DNA of 52,357 bases from Paenibacillus sp. LHD-38 (GCF_031157315.1 NZ_JAVIFU010000047.1:1-52357), one strand, 5' to 3'. Positions 1 through 7,784 are shown, counted from the stretch's first letter. Notes: a model not told the origin generated them from the letters alone. A program made the numbers and translations.

Positions 1-113
1 TTCTTTCGGGTAAAATCTTTTTCAGGGTTTTTGACATAAGGTGCTGGTGCGGCTGACATTTCTCGTATGAGGGATGTCAGCGTTTGTTTTAGCGAATTTG
101 CGTACTCATTCAT
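1..113 (-). CDS. IS4-family transposase, N-terminal part (runs off the window)
   Basis: The minus strand opens with ATG at 113 behind a good AGGAGG (about 122-127) and reads on without a stop to the window edge, giving about 37 residues. The start MNEYANSLKQTL and the later KNPEKDFTRK resemble the N-termini of IS4-type transposases common in Bacillales, where a DFTRKRKL-like motif precedes the catalytic domain. The DDE residues lie outside the window, so activity cannot be judged. It points away from the cassette array that begins about 270 bases to the right, so an insertion sequence borders or interrupts the array. The family call rests on a short match. Confidence 0.6.
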   Translation of the reverse strand, partial: MNEYANSLKQTLTSLIREMSAAPAPYVKNPEKDFTRK

Positions 114-200
114 TGGCGTAACCTCCTCGTTTTTCAAGGGGCTTCGCCACACATTTATACCTACTTGTCAAGTCTTATTTCTCTTTTTCGTACAAATAAA

Positions 201-236
201 GAGCGGGCTATCTTTTTCGATAACCTGCTCTTTTTC
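201..236. terminator. Hairpin with T-tract
   Basis: GAGCGGGCTATC and GATAACCTGCTC pair over 12 positions with two mismatches or wobbles, followed by TTTTTCTT. It lies between the start of the transposase gene and the first cassette gene. It could be a terminator or the surviving central hairpin of an older cassette recombination site. Confidence 0.45.
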
Positions 237-254
237 TTGATATTTGGACCTGCG

Positions 255-319
255 CCTTAACTAAATGACATTGGCCACATGGCAGCCCTTCGCTACGCTA
301 ACTGGTAGTTTAGTGTAAG
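255..319 (+). repeat. Degenerate attC-like element (array start)
   Basis: The outer arms CTTAACTAAA (left) and TTTAGTGTAAG (right) are near-complementary. An inner GCTAACTGGTAGTTTAG matches the right half-site of the elements further on (CTAAC-spacer-GTTA). The central hairpin is not clear. I read it as an eroded cassette recombination site upstream of the first visible cassette gene. Confidence 0.4.
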
Positions 320-394
320 AAAACTCTACAGTGTCCCAATTCGTGATAAATTGGATATGGTACCAATAATCAAAGGGAGAAGGTGTATATTCTT

Positions 395-1174
395 ATGGAG
401 TTATACGACATTATTGGGGTGGAGTACGATACGTCTCGTAAAGCAGACCCGCAAATAACACAACGATTAATAGACCATCTCCAGGTTTTTGATAATTCAC
501 GAGTTCTTGATGTAGCTTGTGGGACTGGGAATTATACCATTGCCTTATCTCAACTGGGTTTGAAAATGACGGGTACAGACATTTCAGAGGAAATGCTGAA
601 AAACGCACGTGAAAAATCAAATCAAGTGACTTGGGATAAAGCGGATATAAATAATCTACCGTACCAAGAAGAAGAATTCTCAGGGGCGACATGCATTTTA
701 GCTATACACCATTTTGAAAATTTACATAAAGCATTCCAGCAAGTGTACAGGGTCATTGGCAAGGGAAGGTTCGTAATTTTTACTTCTTCCCCCGAGCAAA
801 TGGCGGGTTATTGGTTAAAAGAATACTTTCCAAAAATAATGACAGATTCGTGCAATCAGATGCCAAAAGTTCAGCAAGTAGTCGATAATTTAAAAAGCGT
901 CGGGTTTAAGATCGTGGGACTTGAAACATTCTTAATACAGCCAAACTTGAAGGACTTTTTTCTTTACAGCGGTAAATACGAACCAAGCATTTATCTAAAT
1001 CCAAATGTTCGTGCGGGCATTTCTAGTTTCGCAAACTTGGGGTCTTTAGATGAAATACAGGTCGGTTGTAGTAGACTAAAATCCGATATTGAAAACGGGA
1101 GAATACAAGAACTCCTCGACAGATACAGTAGTGATTTAGGAGATTATGTTTTTGTAGTAGCTGAAAAAAGATGA
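395..1174 (+). CDS. Class I SAM-dependent methyltransferase (cassette gene)
   Basis: The 259-residue product carries the SAM-binding motif I VLDVACGTGNY at about residues 37-47, a TDIS acidic motif and the later LAIHHFEN motif of small-molecule or antibiotic-type methyltransferases. The substrate cannot be told. I start at ATG 395 rather than GTG 383, because the purine-rich ribosome site (GGGAGAAGG, 374-382) abuts the GTG and is better spaced from the ATG. It is the first complete cassette gene, and its stop is 8 bases before an attC-like element. Methyltransferases of this kind are frequent integron cargo, but a role in resistance is only inference. Confidence 0.8.
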   Translation: MELYDIIGVEYDTSRKADPQITQRLIDHLQVFDNSRVLDVACGTGNYTIALSQLGLKMTGTDISEEMLKNAREKSNQVTWDKADINNLPYQEEEFSGATCILAIHHFENLHKAFQQVYRVIGKGRFVIFTSSPEQMAGYWLKEYFPKIMTDSCNQMPKVQQVVDNLKSVGFKIVGLETFLIQPNLKDFFLYSGKYEPSIYLNPNVRAGISSFANLGSLDEIQVGCSRLKSDIENGRIQELLDRYSSDLGDYVFVVAEKR

Positions 1175-1182
1175 AATTCGTG

Positions 1183-1276
1183 GAACTAACGGGACACGTT
1201 AGTTGAATAGCACCAACGATGAGCAGGCGCGCGGTGGCCTGTTCATTTTATTAAGCTAACGGGCAGGATAGTTGAT
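1183..1276 (+). repeat. attC-like element 1
   Basis: Left half GAACTAAC-GGGACAC-GTTAGTTGAA, central hairpin GAGCAGGC...GGCCTGTTC (about 1221-1243), right half TTAAGCTAAC-GGGCAG-GATAGTTGAT. The inner boxes AGTTGAA and TTAAGCT are complementary apart from transitions. This is the layout expected of an integron attC site (1L-2L-hairpin-2R-1R). Confidence 0.75.
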
Positions 1277-1354
1277 TATTAAAGGTTTTGTACCTATGAG
1301 GAATACAGCTATGGTGCTAAGATATTTTTATATCTTAATTAAGGAGCTGTTGTA

Positions 1355-2260
1355 GTGTCGGAGAAAGGTAAACTTATTTCACAAGTGTTATTAATAGCAG
1401 AGAAAGCTGGATTAACTGACATTACACCTATTGAGCTTAGTAATGGTGGGAACCTAATCATTCACTTGGCTCCCCATCCGATTGTGGCCCGAATAGCCAC
1501 TGTCATTTCAAAAGAAGATGCAGAGAACGCATACAAGATACTTGATCGAGAGTTACGGGTTGCGCGTCACCTCCAATCCAAGAAAGTCCCAACGTTATTA
1601 CCTACTGACCTGACTAATGCAGGACCGTACGATGTTGGCGGTACATGGATGACGTTTTGGAAATATGTTCCTCCAATACAATTAGAATCACCTTCACCCA
1701 GTGAAGCCATTGAACTGATAAACGGACTTTCAAGAGCAATGAAAGACTTCGTTGACGAGCTTCCTGTGCTTGGTGTTTGGGAGCGGACATGTCAATCGGC
1801 TGTTAGATTGAGCAAACACTCCGATCAGAGTATACAAGCACTATTAAATGTGTTTCTAAGGGTAGATGAACAGATACGGCTCGAATCAAGTTTACTAATA
1901 CCGTGTCATGGAGATGCCCATAGAGGAAACTTATTACCAAGTCCTGAAGGTTGGGTCTGGTCGGACTTTGAGGATGTATCATTGATGCCCGCATACTGGG
2001 ACCTAGCTTCATTTGTTGGTAATCTTGCATTATTCGGAGGAATTCAGGAGCCAACCTTTAGATGCATATTGGACCATATCAACAATGACACTGATCTAAA
2101 AGCCTTTGGATTTGCTATAACCGCACGTATACTAATGTCTACAATAGGTAATTTGGATTTTGCCCTTGCAGGTCACGGAGACTTGGAATTTGCAACTAGA
2201 CAGCTAGAACTGGCGGAAGATTTTATTCGTCAGATAGACCTAATAATTGGAGAGAAATAG
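1355..2260 (+). CDS. Aminoglycoside phosphotransferase (APH)-like kinase (cassette gene)
   Basis: The 301-residue protein has the APH/choline-kinase catalytic loop HGDAHRGNLL, with the catalytic Asp at about 187 and the metal-binding Asn at about 193. The second metal motif, DFE, is at about 204-206. The N-lobe is less conserved but ends in a plausible hinge, so the catalytic core looks intact. The GTG start follows AAGGAG with 8-base spacing. Family members phosphorylate aminoglycosides, macrolides, homoserine or other small alcohols, and the substrate is not evident. It lies between two attC-like elements with no other gene in the unit, as an antibiotic-resistance cassette would, though resistance is unproven. 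Confidence 0.8.
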   Translation: MSEKGKLISQVLLIAEKAGLTDITPIELSNGGNLIIHLAPHPIVARIATVISKEDAENAYKILDRELRVARHLQSKKVPTLLPTDLTNAGPYDVGGTWMTFWKYVPPIQLESPSPSEAIELINGLSRAMKDFVDELPVLGVWERTCQSAVRLSKHSDQSIQALLNVFLRVDEQIRLESSLLIPCHGDAHRGNLLPSPEGWVWSDFEDVSLMPAYWDLASFVGNLALFGGIQEPTFRCILDHINNDTDLKAFGFAITARILMSTIGNLDFALAGHGDLEFATRQLELAEDFIRQIDLIIGEK

Positions 2261-2269
2261 AGGGGGTGA

Positions 2270-2370
2270 TTGAACTAACGAGGAACGATAGTTGAATAAC
2301 ACACATGGATGAGCAGGCGCTGCGGTGGCCTGCTCATTGTATTAAGCTAACGGGCAGGATAGCTTAATAA
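2270..2370 (+). repeat. attC-like element 2
   Basis: Left half TTGAACTAAC-gaggaac-GATAGTTGAATAA, central hairpin GAGCAGGCGCTG...GGCCTGCTC, right half TTAAGCTAAC-GGGCAG-GATAGCTTAATAA. The outer arms TTGAACTA and TAGCTTAA pair with two G/A-type differences. It follows the APH-like gene by 9 bases, and the next gene starts 20 bases further on. Confidence 0.8.
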
Positions 2371-2390
2371 AGCCAGTGGAAGGAGATTTT

Positions 2391-2933
2391 ATGAAAAACG
2401 GAAAGCAACCATTTGTTATTGCCATTGCAGCCGTTTCTGGTGGAGGAAAAACGACAATAGCAACTCAACTTAACGAAACGTTACAAAATTCCAAATCACT
2501 TTTTTTTGACGTCTATGATTTCGATGGACATGATGACATTATCAACTGGGTTGACAACGGTGCCAATTATAACGAGTGGAACTTGGCTCCTCTTATTAGA
2601 GATTTGAAATCGTTGCTTACCGAGCCTTTAGATTATGTTGTCATAGATTTTCCTTTTGCCTATAAACACTCTGATACAAAAAACTTCATTGATATTGCTG
2701 TTTTTATTGACACTCCTTTGGATCTTGCGATGGCTCGTCGAATTATTAGAGATTTTAAGGATAATCCTGTTGAGAATATCATGACGGAAATGAAAAATTA
2801 TATTCTTCATGGAAGACGGGGGTATCTTGAGATGTTAAAAACGATAAAACCAAATAGTGACATTATTGTCGATGGAACATTAACAATATCCGAAATTGTA
2901 AGCATTATAATCGAGAAAATAAAAACTAACTAG
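2391..2933 (+). CDS. P-loop kinase of the uridine kinase-like type (cassette gene)
   Basis: The 180-residue protein has a Walker A loop AVSGGGKTT at residues 14-22, a Walker B-like strand YVVIDFPFAY, and an arginine-rich lid (MARRIIRDF) as in nucleoside or shikimate-type kinases. A hydrophobic VFIDTPLDLA segment matches the NMP-kinase fold core. The start is ATG 2391, 5 bases after GGAAGGAG, in preference to an upstream in-frame ATG at 2376 that precedes the ribosome site. The nearest families are uridine kinase-like or AAA-type small kinases; the substrate is unknown. Single-gene unit between attC-like elements 2 and 3. Confidence 0.65.
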   Translation: MKNGKQPFVIAIAAVSGGGKTTIATQLNETLQNSKSLFFDVYDFDGHDDIINWVDNGANYNEWNLAPLIRDLKSLLTEPLDYVVIDFPFAYKHSDTKNFIDIAVFIDTPLDLAMARRIIRDFKDNPVENIMTEMKNYILHGRRGYLEMLKTIKPNSDIIVDGTLTISEIVSIIIEKIKTN

Positions 2934-2937
2934 CTTA

Positions 2938-3033
2938 CTGCGCTAACAGGTAACGTTAGTTCAATAAAAACACGGAAGCAGCCGACCACAATGATCGGCT
3001 GCTTCATTACGCTAACGGGCAGAATAGCGCAAC
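2938..3033 (+). repeat. attC-like element 3
   Basis: The outer arms TGCGCTA and TAGCGCA are perfectly complementary (7 bp). The inner left box is GTTAGTTCAATAA. The central hairpin GAAGCAGCCGA...TCGGCTGCTTC (about 2974-3005) is long and nearly perfect. The right half is CGCTAAC-GGGCAG-AATAGCGCAAC. This is one of the cleanest elements, and its arms differ in sequence from elements 1 and 2 while keeping complementarity. Confidence 0.8.
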
Positions 3034-3078
3034 AAATTTCTTCTAGTTATCGTCATCTATACAGCTGGGGGGAAGACT

Positions 3079-3522
3079 TTGAAGAAAATATTTCTTGTAC
3101 TTGTATTCGTTCATATTGTCTTGATGGGTTGTTCATCTCAAGACAATCCTAACGAAGATGTCGATGTTGAATCGGATATTCCATTTCAAATTGTCAATAA
3201 CGTGCAATTTAACTTTTGGATTAAAGAAAAAGCGCCACAGGGCATATGGTTTAACGAAACGATGGCTAACACGAGGAACAAAAGTGGGGTCGAGCGGTTT
3301 GACTACGGAGACAAAACTTACTTATTGATTTCTAGTGGGGAAAAGCCAACTGGTTTCTATGAAGTGGTGTTGAAGGAAGTTATTAATGAGGAGGATTTCA
3401 TTAAAATTTTTGTTGAAGATAGACCGCCTCAACGTGATGAGGTTCCTGATATGATGGAAAATCCACGACTGCTCATGTTTTTTGAACGTACGGATAAAGA
3501 AATTCTCCTGGAATGGCATTAA
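3079..3522 (+). CDS. Small lipoprotein, unknown function (cassette gene)
   Basis: I do not recognise the family. The 147-residue product starts at TTG behind GGGGGGAAG and has a basic start (MKKIF), a hydrophobic stretch and a lipobox LMGC around residues 15-18, so it should be a lipid-anchored extracytoplasmic protein. The mature part is acidic, beta-strand-like and without cysteine pairs. The stop codon TAA lies inside the left arm of the next attC-like element, so gene and recombination site are fused without a spacer, as in many integron cassettes. Confidence 0.7.
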   Translation: MKKIFLVLVFVHIVLMGCSSQDNPNEDVDVESDIPFQIVNNVQFNFWIKEKAPQGIWFNETMANTRNKSGVERFDYGDKTYLLISSGEKPTGFYEVVLKEVINEEDFIKIFVEDRPPQRDEVPDMMENPRLLMFFERTDKEILLEWH

Positions 3523-3590
3523 GCTAACGGGACACGATTGCTTAATAATTTGAAGAGTCTGACAATCTAATTAAGCGTGAATTAATTAAT
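3519..3590 (+). repeat. attC-like element 4 (short form)
   Basis: Left half TTAAGCTAAC-GGGACAC-GATTGCTTAATAATT. The right half is degenerate: AATTAAGC mirrors the left inner box and TTAATTAAT mirrors the outer arm. The centre (GAAGAGTCTGACAATC) is short, with no long hairpin. The total of about 72 nt is near the lower end of attC lengths. It overlaps the preceding stop codon. Confidence 0.6.
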
Positions 3591-3614
3591 TACTTCGTGC
3601 ATTAGGAGGCGGAA

Positions 3615-4082
3615 ATGGAATACACAATAAGAATGGCCAAGAAAAGTGACTTAGATGGTTTATGCAAAATTAGAAATAATAAAGATTTATTCGTTAGGTA
3701 TTTTAAACAAAATGAAGATAAAGAAGTATGTCTGGTAGTTGCTGAAAAGGATAATACAATTTTAGGTTTTGGTGTTCTTAAATTAAAAGGCTGTTTGAGC
3801 CCCAAACTAAGTGACCTCTACGTAAAGGAAACATATCGGGGAATTGGCGTAGGTTCGGATTTAATAAGATATCGTGAGAAAATTGCAAGTGATATGGGAT
3901 ATTCTAATTTGTTCGTTAGTGTTGACCCCATAGAGAATCCAAAGATGATAAAGCTTATTACAAAGCTCGGTTACAGCGCCATTAGCGAGCCATACATAAA
4001 ATCCGCTATTTTCTATAACGATGAGGGGGCGGCTTATGAAAAAACTTATACAAGAATTGATTTGAAGAAGTTGTTAACCTAA
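3615..4082 (+). CDS. GNAT-family N-acetyltransferase (cassette gene)
   Basis: The 155-residue protein shows the GNAT core. N-terminal IRMAKKSDLDGL is typical of the first strand and helix. Motif A comprises the strand DLYVKETYRG followed by the acetyl-CoA pyrophosphate loop RGIGVGS at about residues 75-81. A later NLFVSVDPIENPKMI strand-helix and YEK/Y near the end match motif B. AGGAGG lies 6 bases before ATG 3615. The substrate (antibiotic, amine or protein N-terminus) is not predictable. GNAT genes are among the most common integron cargo. Confidence 0.85.
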   Translation: MEYTIRMAKKSDLDGLCKIRNNKDLFVRYFKQNEDKEVCLVVAEKDNTILGFGVLKLKGCLSPKLSDLYVKETYRGIGVGSDLIRYREKIASDMGYSNLFVSVDPIENPKMIKLITKLGYSAISEPYIKSAIFYNDEGAAYEKTYTRIDLKKLLT

Positions 4083-4166
4083 TGGGGAACGATAGTTCAA
4101 TCAGATCAGGGAGCAGACCAACGCGGCAAATGCTCCCCATTTAGTAAGGGGCAGGAGAGTTGATTA
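4073..4166 (+). repeat. attC-like element 5
   Basis: The left half GTTAACCTAAT-ggggaac-GATAGTTCAAT begins inside the GNAT gene end. The central hairpin GGGAGCA...TGCTCCC spans about 4110-4138. The right half is TTAGTAA-ggggcag-GAGAGTTGATTA. The conserved CTAACGGG is altered to CTAATGGG on the left and GTAAGGGG on the right, so this site is more diverged. Confidence 0.65.
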
Positions 4167-4190
4167 ATGTCTAATGGGGGGAACAAGGTG

Positions 4191-4586
4191 ATGAAACACG
4201 TAGATCATGAGTGTGAAAAATGGTATTCTGTGAAACTTTTGTTCGAAGCTAAAATCTCTGGTGAGCCACAACCCTTAACAATCGATGACGCTTATGTTGA
4301 ATCGAAAACTTTCGAAGAGAGGTTATATCTTATATATGCTGATTCATTTGAAGTAGCGTATAAAAAGGCAGAACGTGAAGCCAAAGATTCAGAAACCAAC
4401 CATATCAATCCTTATGGTCAATTAGTAGAGTGGGTTTATGTCCGACCATTAGATTGTTTTCATCTTTTTGACGATAAAATTAAAGATAAAACCGAGATTT
4501 ATTCCAGGCAGTTTGATGTATCTAAGGAAACGAGTGTGAATGAGGTTTTACAACGGTTTTATCCAGAAGTCACTGAAGAAGAGTAG
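4191..4586 (+). CDS. DUF4288 domain protein (cassette gene)
   Basis: The 131-residue cytoplasmic protein opens with WYSVKLLFEA and contains YLIYADSFEVAYKKAEREA and VYVRPLDCFHL. I recognise this pattern as DUF4288, a small domain of unknown function in Bacilli and other bacteria. I start at ATG 4191, about 10 bases after a G-rich site; an upstream in-frame ATG at 4167 would overlap the preceding recombination site. No membrane segment or signal peptide is visible. No function should be inferred beyond its place as cassette cargo. Confidence 0.65.
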   Translation: MKHVDHECEKWYSVKLLFEAKISGEPQPLTIDDAYVESKTFEERLYLIYADSFEVAYKKAEREAKDSETNHINPYGQLVEWVYVRPLDCFHLFDDKIKDKTEIYSRQFDVSKETSVNEVLQRFYPEVTEEE

Positions 4587-4609
4587 CTTGCTACACCTGC
4601 GAAGGTTTG

Positions 4610-4707
4610 TTGAACTAACTGGGAACGATAGTTGAATTTACATATGGATGAGCAGGCACTACGATTGCCTGCTCATTTTATTAAGCTAACGGGCAGGTTA
4701 ACGTAAT
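4610..4707 (+). repeat. attC-like element 6
   Basis: Left half TTGAACTAAC-tgggaac-GATAGTTGAATTT, central hairpin GAGCAGGCA...TGCCTGCTC (about 4650-4675), right half TTAAGCTAAC-GGGCAG-GTTAACGTAAT. The right end GTTAACG is close to the integron core-site consensus GTTRRRY. Confidence 0.8.
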
Positions 4708-4776
4708 GGAACCTTTTAAAGCGTTGTAACGTCATGATATGAAGATAGTTCAAGACGATCTAACGGGGGGCATTTT

Positions 4777-5412
4777 ATGAGATGGCTAAAAAAGGCGGTT
4801 GTATTTTCGTTTATCGCAGTCTTGATGATTTTGATTTCAAGTTGCGCTGATACTGATGCTGAAGGTAACCAGAAGATATCAATGACTGATGAACAAAACG
4901 TCGTAAAAGAGCCATTGACTGTTTCGAAGGCGGAAGTCGCCGAAGGTGGTTTCGTCTATCGCCTCGCGTCCGAAAAGTCGGTATACGCCGAAGGTGAAAA
5001 AGTGGAAGTCTACGCTGAGTTGGAATATGTGGGAGACGAGCCAGAAATCAAAATCGCCCACGCCGCTTCTCCGTTCTCTTTTCCGATGAAAGAAAAAACG
5101 AGGAACTTCGAGATCGACTATAAGATGTCCGAGCCTCGTATCGTGACGACTTTGAAAAAAGGAGTACCGCTGAAAAGCCGATACGAAGGCAGCGGCGGGT
5201 ACGGATCGCAAGATCCAAAAGAATACGTCGACTTTATCAAAGCGGTACACAAGGCATCCAAAACAGGCACATTGCCTTGGGGGAATTATCTCGTGTCTGG
5301 CTTGGCTAGTTTCGAACCGATATACGAATCGGATGAAACCCAAGTAAACGAAAGCCTTCATTTGAAGGCGGAGATCGAGTTCATCGTAGAAAAGCCTGAA
5401 AATAAAGAATGA
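4777..5412 (+). CDS. Lipoprotein, unknown function (cassette gene)
   Basis: I do not recognise the family. The 211-residue protein has a Lys/Arg-containing start, a hydrophobic core and a lipobox LISSC near residue 23, so it should be membrane-anchored outside the cell. The mature part contains VYAEGEKVEVYAELEYVGDE and a later LKAEIEFIVEK strand, which suggests an immunoglobulin-like beta-sandwich such as those in BsuPI-type or other extracytoplasmic domains. Its third positions are visibly GC-richer than the neighbouring cassettes, hinting at a different source. Start ATG 4777 follows GGGGGG at about 10 bases. Confidence 0.65.
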   Translation: MRWLKKAVVFSFIAVLMILISSCADTDAEGNQKISMTDEQNVVKEPLTVSKAEVAEGGFVYRLASEKSVYAEGEKVEVYAELEYVGDEPEIKIAHAASPFSFPMKEKTRNFEIDYKMSEPRIVTTLKKGVPLKSRYEGSGGYGSQDPKEYVDFIKAVHKASKTGTLPWGNYLVSGLASFEPIYESDETQVNESLHLKAEIEFIVEKPENKE

Positions 5413-5422
5413 CAAAATGTGA

Positions 5423-5555
5423 TTGAGCTAACGGGACACGATAGTTCAATAAGAAGAGGGCTACCGAAATCATTAGTTCGGCAGCCCTTTTTTCTTTTCC
5501 AGTCCCAAACACTTTTCATCACTAATTCATTAAGCTAACGGGCAGATTAGTTGAA
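5423..5555 (+). repeat. attC-like element 7 (long form, also terminator-like)
   Basis: Left half TTGAGCTAAC-GGGACAC-GATAGTTCAATAA, central hairpin GGGCTACCGAA...TTCGGCAGCCC (about 5459-5487) followed at once by TTTTTTCTTTT, then about 35 extra bases, then the right half TTAAGCTAAC-GGGCAG-ATTAGTTGAA. At 133 nt it is the longest element. The hairpin plus T-tract would serve as an intrinsic terminator for the cassette. Confidence 0.75.
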
Positions 5556-5657
5556 CACCAGAGGCTGTCAAATGGCGAACTTTTTTGTCATTTTGGAATT
5601 TAGTTTTATTTAAAGGAGATAATACCTCAATACTATTTCCAGAGGTGGCGTAAAATT

Positions 5658-6425
5658 GTGAAAAAGTTAGTCATAATATACATGGTGTTTGCTGGACTAT
5701 TTTCCTCGATACAATTAGCAAACGCAAGTATTCAACCGAACTTAAAAATAGAGGATGTTTCATCTATTCAAGCAAACCGTATATATGGGGGTTCTCGTTT
5801 ATTTAAGGAAAGTGACGGATATGAAGAAGTAATCATCAGTAAGGTTGTTAAATGGATAAACACCTCAAATCCTTCTGAAGGACCAACTGAGTTAGAGTTA
5901 AATAAAGCCCCCATCTCCAAATTGAAAATAAGAATGAAAAACGGGGATATTGTAGTTATTGAACCTGCCTATACTTGTATTTTTGAAAACCAAAAAAAGA
6001 CATGCACAATAGCAGATGGTGAGGTTATATATACCCAAAATAATATAAAAGTTCGATTAAAATCACTAGAACTATATGATTGGCTCTTAGTTGGGTGGAA
6101 ATATGAAAGTGTTGGAGCTCCCAAAGAAGAGTTGCTTGAAGAAACTTTATATACCAGATATTTTTCCTACCTCGACAAAACTTACTCAGACTTTATCATG
6201 TGTCCAAAAATAGATAAAATTGAAAGAATAAATGGCGATACAAGAAGACATATCGTTCATGCAAGTGCATTAAATTATGGTGCACATCATGGTGACGTTC
6301 CTTATGATAGAATTCATATTACGTTAACTGATACTCCAGAAAATGGTGTTGAAATAAATAAAGTTACAATTCAAAAAGGTATTTCTGGTAAAGAAAGCCG
6401 TATACAATGTAGACGGGAGAACTAA
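5658..6425 (+). CDS. Secreted protein, unknown function (cassette gene)
   Basis: I do not recognise the family. The 255-residue product starts at GTG behind AGAGGTGG and has an N-terminal signal peptide (basic MKK, hydrophobic core, cleavage probably after ANA near residue 23). No second membrane segment is seen, so it is probably released or wall-associated. Two cysteine-containing segments (YTCIFENQKKTC, and FIMC with a C-terminal QCRREN) could form disulphides. The stop is 9 bases before the next recombination element. It is AT-rich like most units in this array. Confidence 0.65.
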   Translation: MKKLVIIYMVFAGLFSSIQLANASIQPNLKIEDVSSIQANRIYGGSRLFKESDGYEEVIISKVVKWINTSNPSEGPTELELNKAPISKLKIRMKNGDIVVIEPAYTCIFENQKKTCTIADGEVIYTQNNIKVRLKSLELYDWLLVGWKYESVGAPKEELLEETLYTRYFSYLDKTYSDFIMCPKIDKIERINGDTRRHIVHASALNYGAHHGDVPYDRIHITLTDTPENGVEINKVTIQKGISGKESRIQCRREN

Positions 6426-6434
6426 AATAACTTG

Positions 6435-6531
6435 TTGAGCTAACGGGGAACGATAGCTCAATAAAAGACAAAAAGGCAGCTGGCATTGCGATCGACTGCC
6501 TTTATTCAACTAACGGGCAGGTTAACGCAAC
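6435..6531 (+). repeat. attC-like element 8
   Basis: Left half TTGAGCTAAC-ggggaac-GATAGCTCAATAAA, central hairpin GGCAGCTGGC...GACTGCC (about 6475-6500), right half TTTATTCAACTAAC-GGGCAG-GTTAACGCAAC. The inner boxes AGCTCAATAAA and TTTATTCAACT pair over 11 positions with two differences, the best inner stem of the series. Confidence 0.8.
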
Positions 6532-6593
6532 TATATTTTCCATTATCCGTCTATATCAATGATTATACCGACGAATTGTGGGGTGTCAGTTAA

Positions 6594-7091
6594 ATGAAAA
6601 GAATGCTACCCATTGTTTTGTTTATATGTATCTTGGTTAGTGTTTGTGTACTTAGCCCGAACAAGGTGTTCGCATGTAGTTGCGGTGAAGCCAGCGTTCA
6701 ACAAAGATTCGAGCAATCTAGCGTCGTATTCACAGGCACTTTGGTCACTAAAGATAAAGAAGGCGGAAATATTTTTAGTGTTGATAAGGTCTGGAAGGGC
6801 AACCTTCCAGATGGTTATGTGTATAGTGGTTTCTCTGGGATGTGTGGAACAGAATTTGAAAAAGGAGACAAATATTTAGTCTATACAGAGAATTTGAAAG
6901 GAATAGAATCAACCAGTCTTTGTAGTGGCAATAAATTAATTACTGATGCAGGCAAAGATATTAGAGACCTAAACCATCTAATAGAACCCGAGCAGAATTA
7001 TAAATATTTACTGTTAATCCTAATTGGATTTACGTGCGCAATAGTAATTTCAATTGTAATAATGAGAGCTAAATTGCGGTTCAAAAAATAA
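6594..7091 (+). CDS. TIMP/NTR-like secreted protein with C-terminal membrane anchor (cassette gene)
   Basis: The 165-residue protein has a signal peptide ending near FACSC, then CSCGEASVQQRFEQSS and VVFTGTLV. This CxC-(about 20)-VFxGxV pattern matches the N-terminus of bacterial tissue-inhibitor-of-metalloproteinase/netrin-like proteins, an OB-fold held by disulphides starting at the first cysteines. Further cysteines (GMCGTEF, LCSGN) fit that fold. A strong hydrophobic helix near residues 137-157 followed by Arg/Lys anchors the C-terminus. Start ATG 6594 lacks a strong ribosome site (GGGGTG at about 15 bases). Its function in bacteria is unknown. Confidence 0.65.
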   Translation: MKRMLPIVLFICILVSVCVLSPNKVFACSCGEASVQQRFEQSSVVFTGTLVTKDKEGGNIFSVDKVWKGNLPDGYVYSGFSGMCGTEFEKGDKYLVYTENLKGIESTSLCSGNKLITDAGKDIRDLNHLIEPEQNYKYLLLILIGFTCAIVISIVIMRAKLRFKK

Positions 7092-7097
7092 CATTCA

Positions 7098-7194
7098 TTG
7101 AGCTAACGGGACACGTTAGTTGAACAGAGCAAGGAGCAGTTACTACGGTAGCTGCTCCTTGTTTTTATTAAGCTAAAGGACAGGGTGGCTTAAC
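7098..7194 (+). repeat. attC-like element 9
   Basis: Left half TTGAGCTAAC-GGGACAC-GTTAGTTGAAC, central hairpin AAGGAGCAGTTAC...GTAGCTGCTCCTT (about 7131-7160), right half TTAAGCTAAA-GGACAG-GGTGGCTTAAC. The outer arms TTGAGCTA and TGGCTTAA pair with transitions only. Confidence 0.8.
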
Positions 7195-7298
7195 AGCTAG
7201 GAGAGTTCCCTCTATTTTCCAAACAGGTAAACCGCAACAATTAGAACAAACAGAACGTCTAACGCCTATGTAACATCTAAGAAAAAGGGGAATATGAA

Positions 7299-7781
7299 AT
7301 GAAATTTCGAATAGTTGTTTTACTCCTAGCATTTATTACTGTTGTCACAGGTTGCGCTAATATAGAAAAAGAAGAGAGTAAAGTTACCCAAAAAAATGTT
7401 ATTCAAGATGGTCCTGAGTTACTTCCTTTAGGTGAGTCCGCTGCACTTATCGCGGGTGATAACGAGGTTGTGAATTTTCCAATTTCTGGACCTAACTTTA
7501 CGAAAGATTTCAATATTCCAGCCCATTTCGGATGGGTAAAAGTTTGGGTTCATAATACATCATCTGAAACCCTGAGGGTCCGAGTTACTCAAAGCACAAT
7601 TACGGGAACGGAAAAAATGTTCTTCGAGGTAGCTCCTGGTGCTCAAAAGGCTGTAAATGTAACGCAACCTTGGGCAACGGGCACTCACTGGGTTGCCATC
7701 AGCACTAAAAACGGTGGGAATATGTCAGGGTTTCTGTCTGTTAAACTGGAAAACACGAAGGAAGAACCAAAGAAGATGTAA
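7299..7781 (+). CDS. Lipoprotein, unknown function (cassette gene)
   Basis: The 160-residue protein begins with a type II signal peptide, lipobox VVTGC near residue 19, so it is likely lipid-anchored outside the membrane. The mature region has alternating beta strands (WVKVWVHNTSSETLRVRV, GFLSVKLEN) suggesting a small beta-sandwich. I cannot assign a family. A run of G/A before ATG 7299 (AAGAAAAAGGGG) is the probable ribosome site. Its downstream recombination site is the truncated element 10, so this unit and the next may no longer be separable. Confidence 0.6.
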   Translation: MKFRIVVLLLAFITVVTGCANIEKEESKVTQKNVIQDGPELLPLGESAALIAGDNEVVNFPISGPNFTKDFNIPAHFGWVKVWVHNTSSETLRVRVTQSTITGTEKMFFEVAPGAQKAVNVTQPWATGTHWVAISTKNGGNMSGFLSVKLENTKEEPKKM

Positions 7782-7784
7782 TTG

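Noticed and set aside
4879..5415. 178-residue reading frame opposite the lipoprotein gene at 4777
   Set aside because: It is an antisense shadow with an unnatural aromatic-rich composition; the plus-strand gene has a lipobox and ribosome site.
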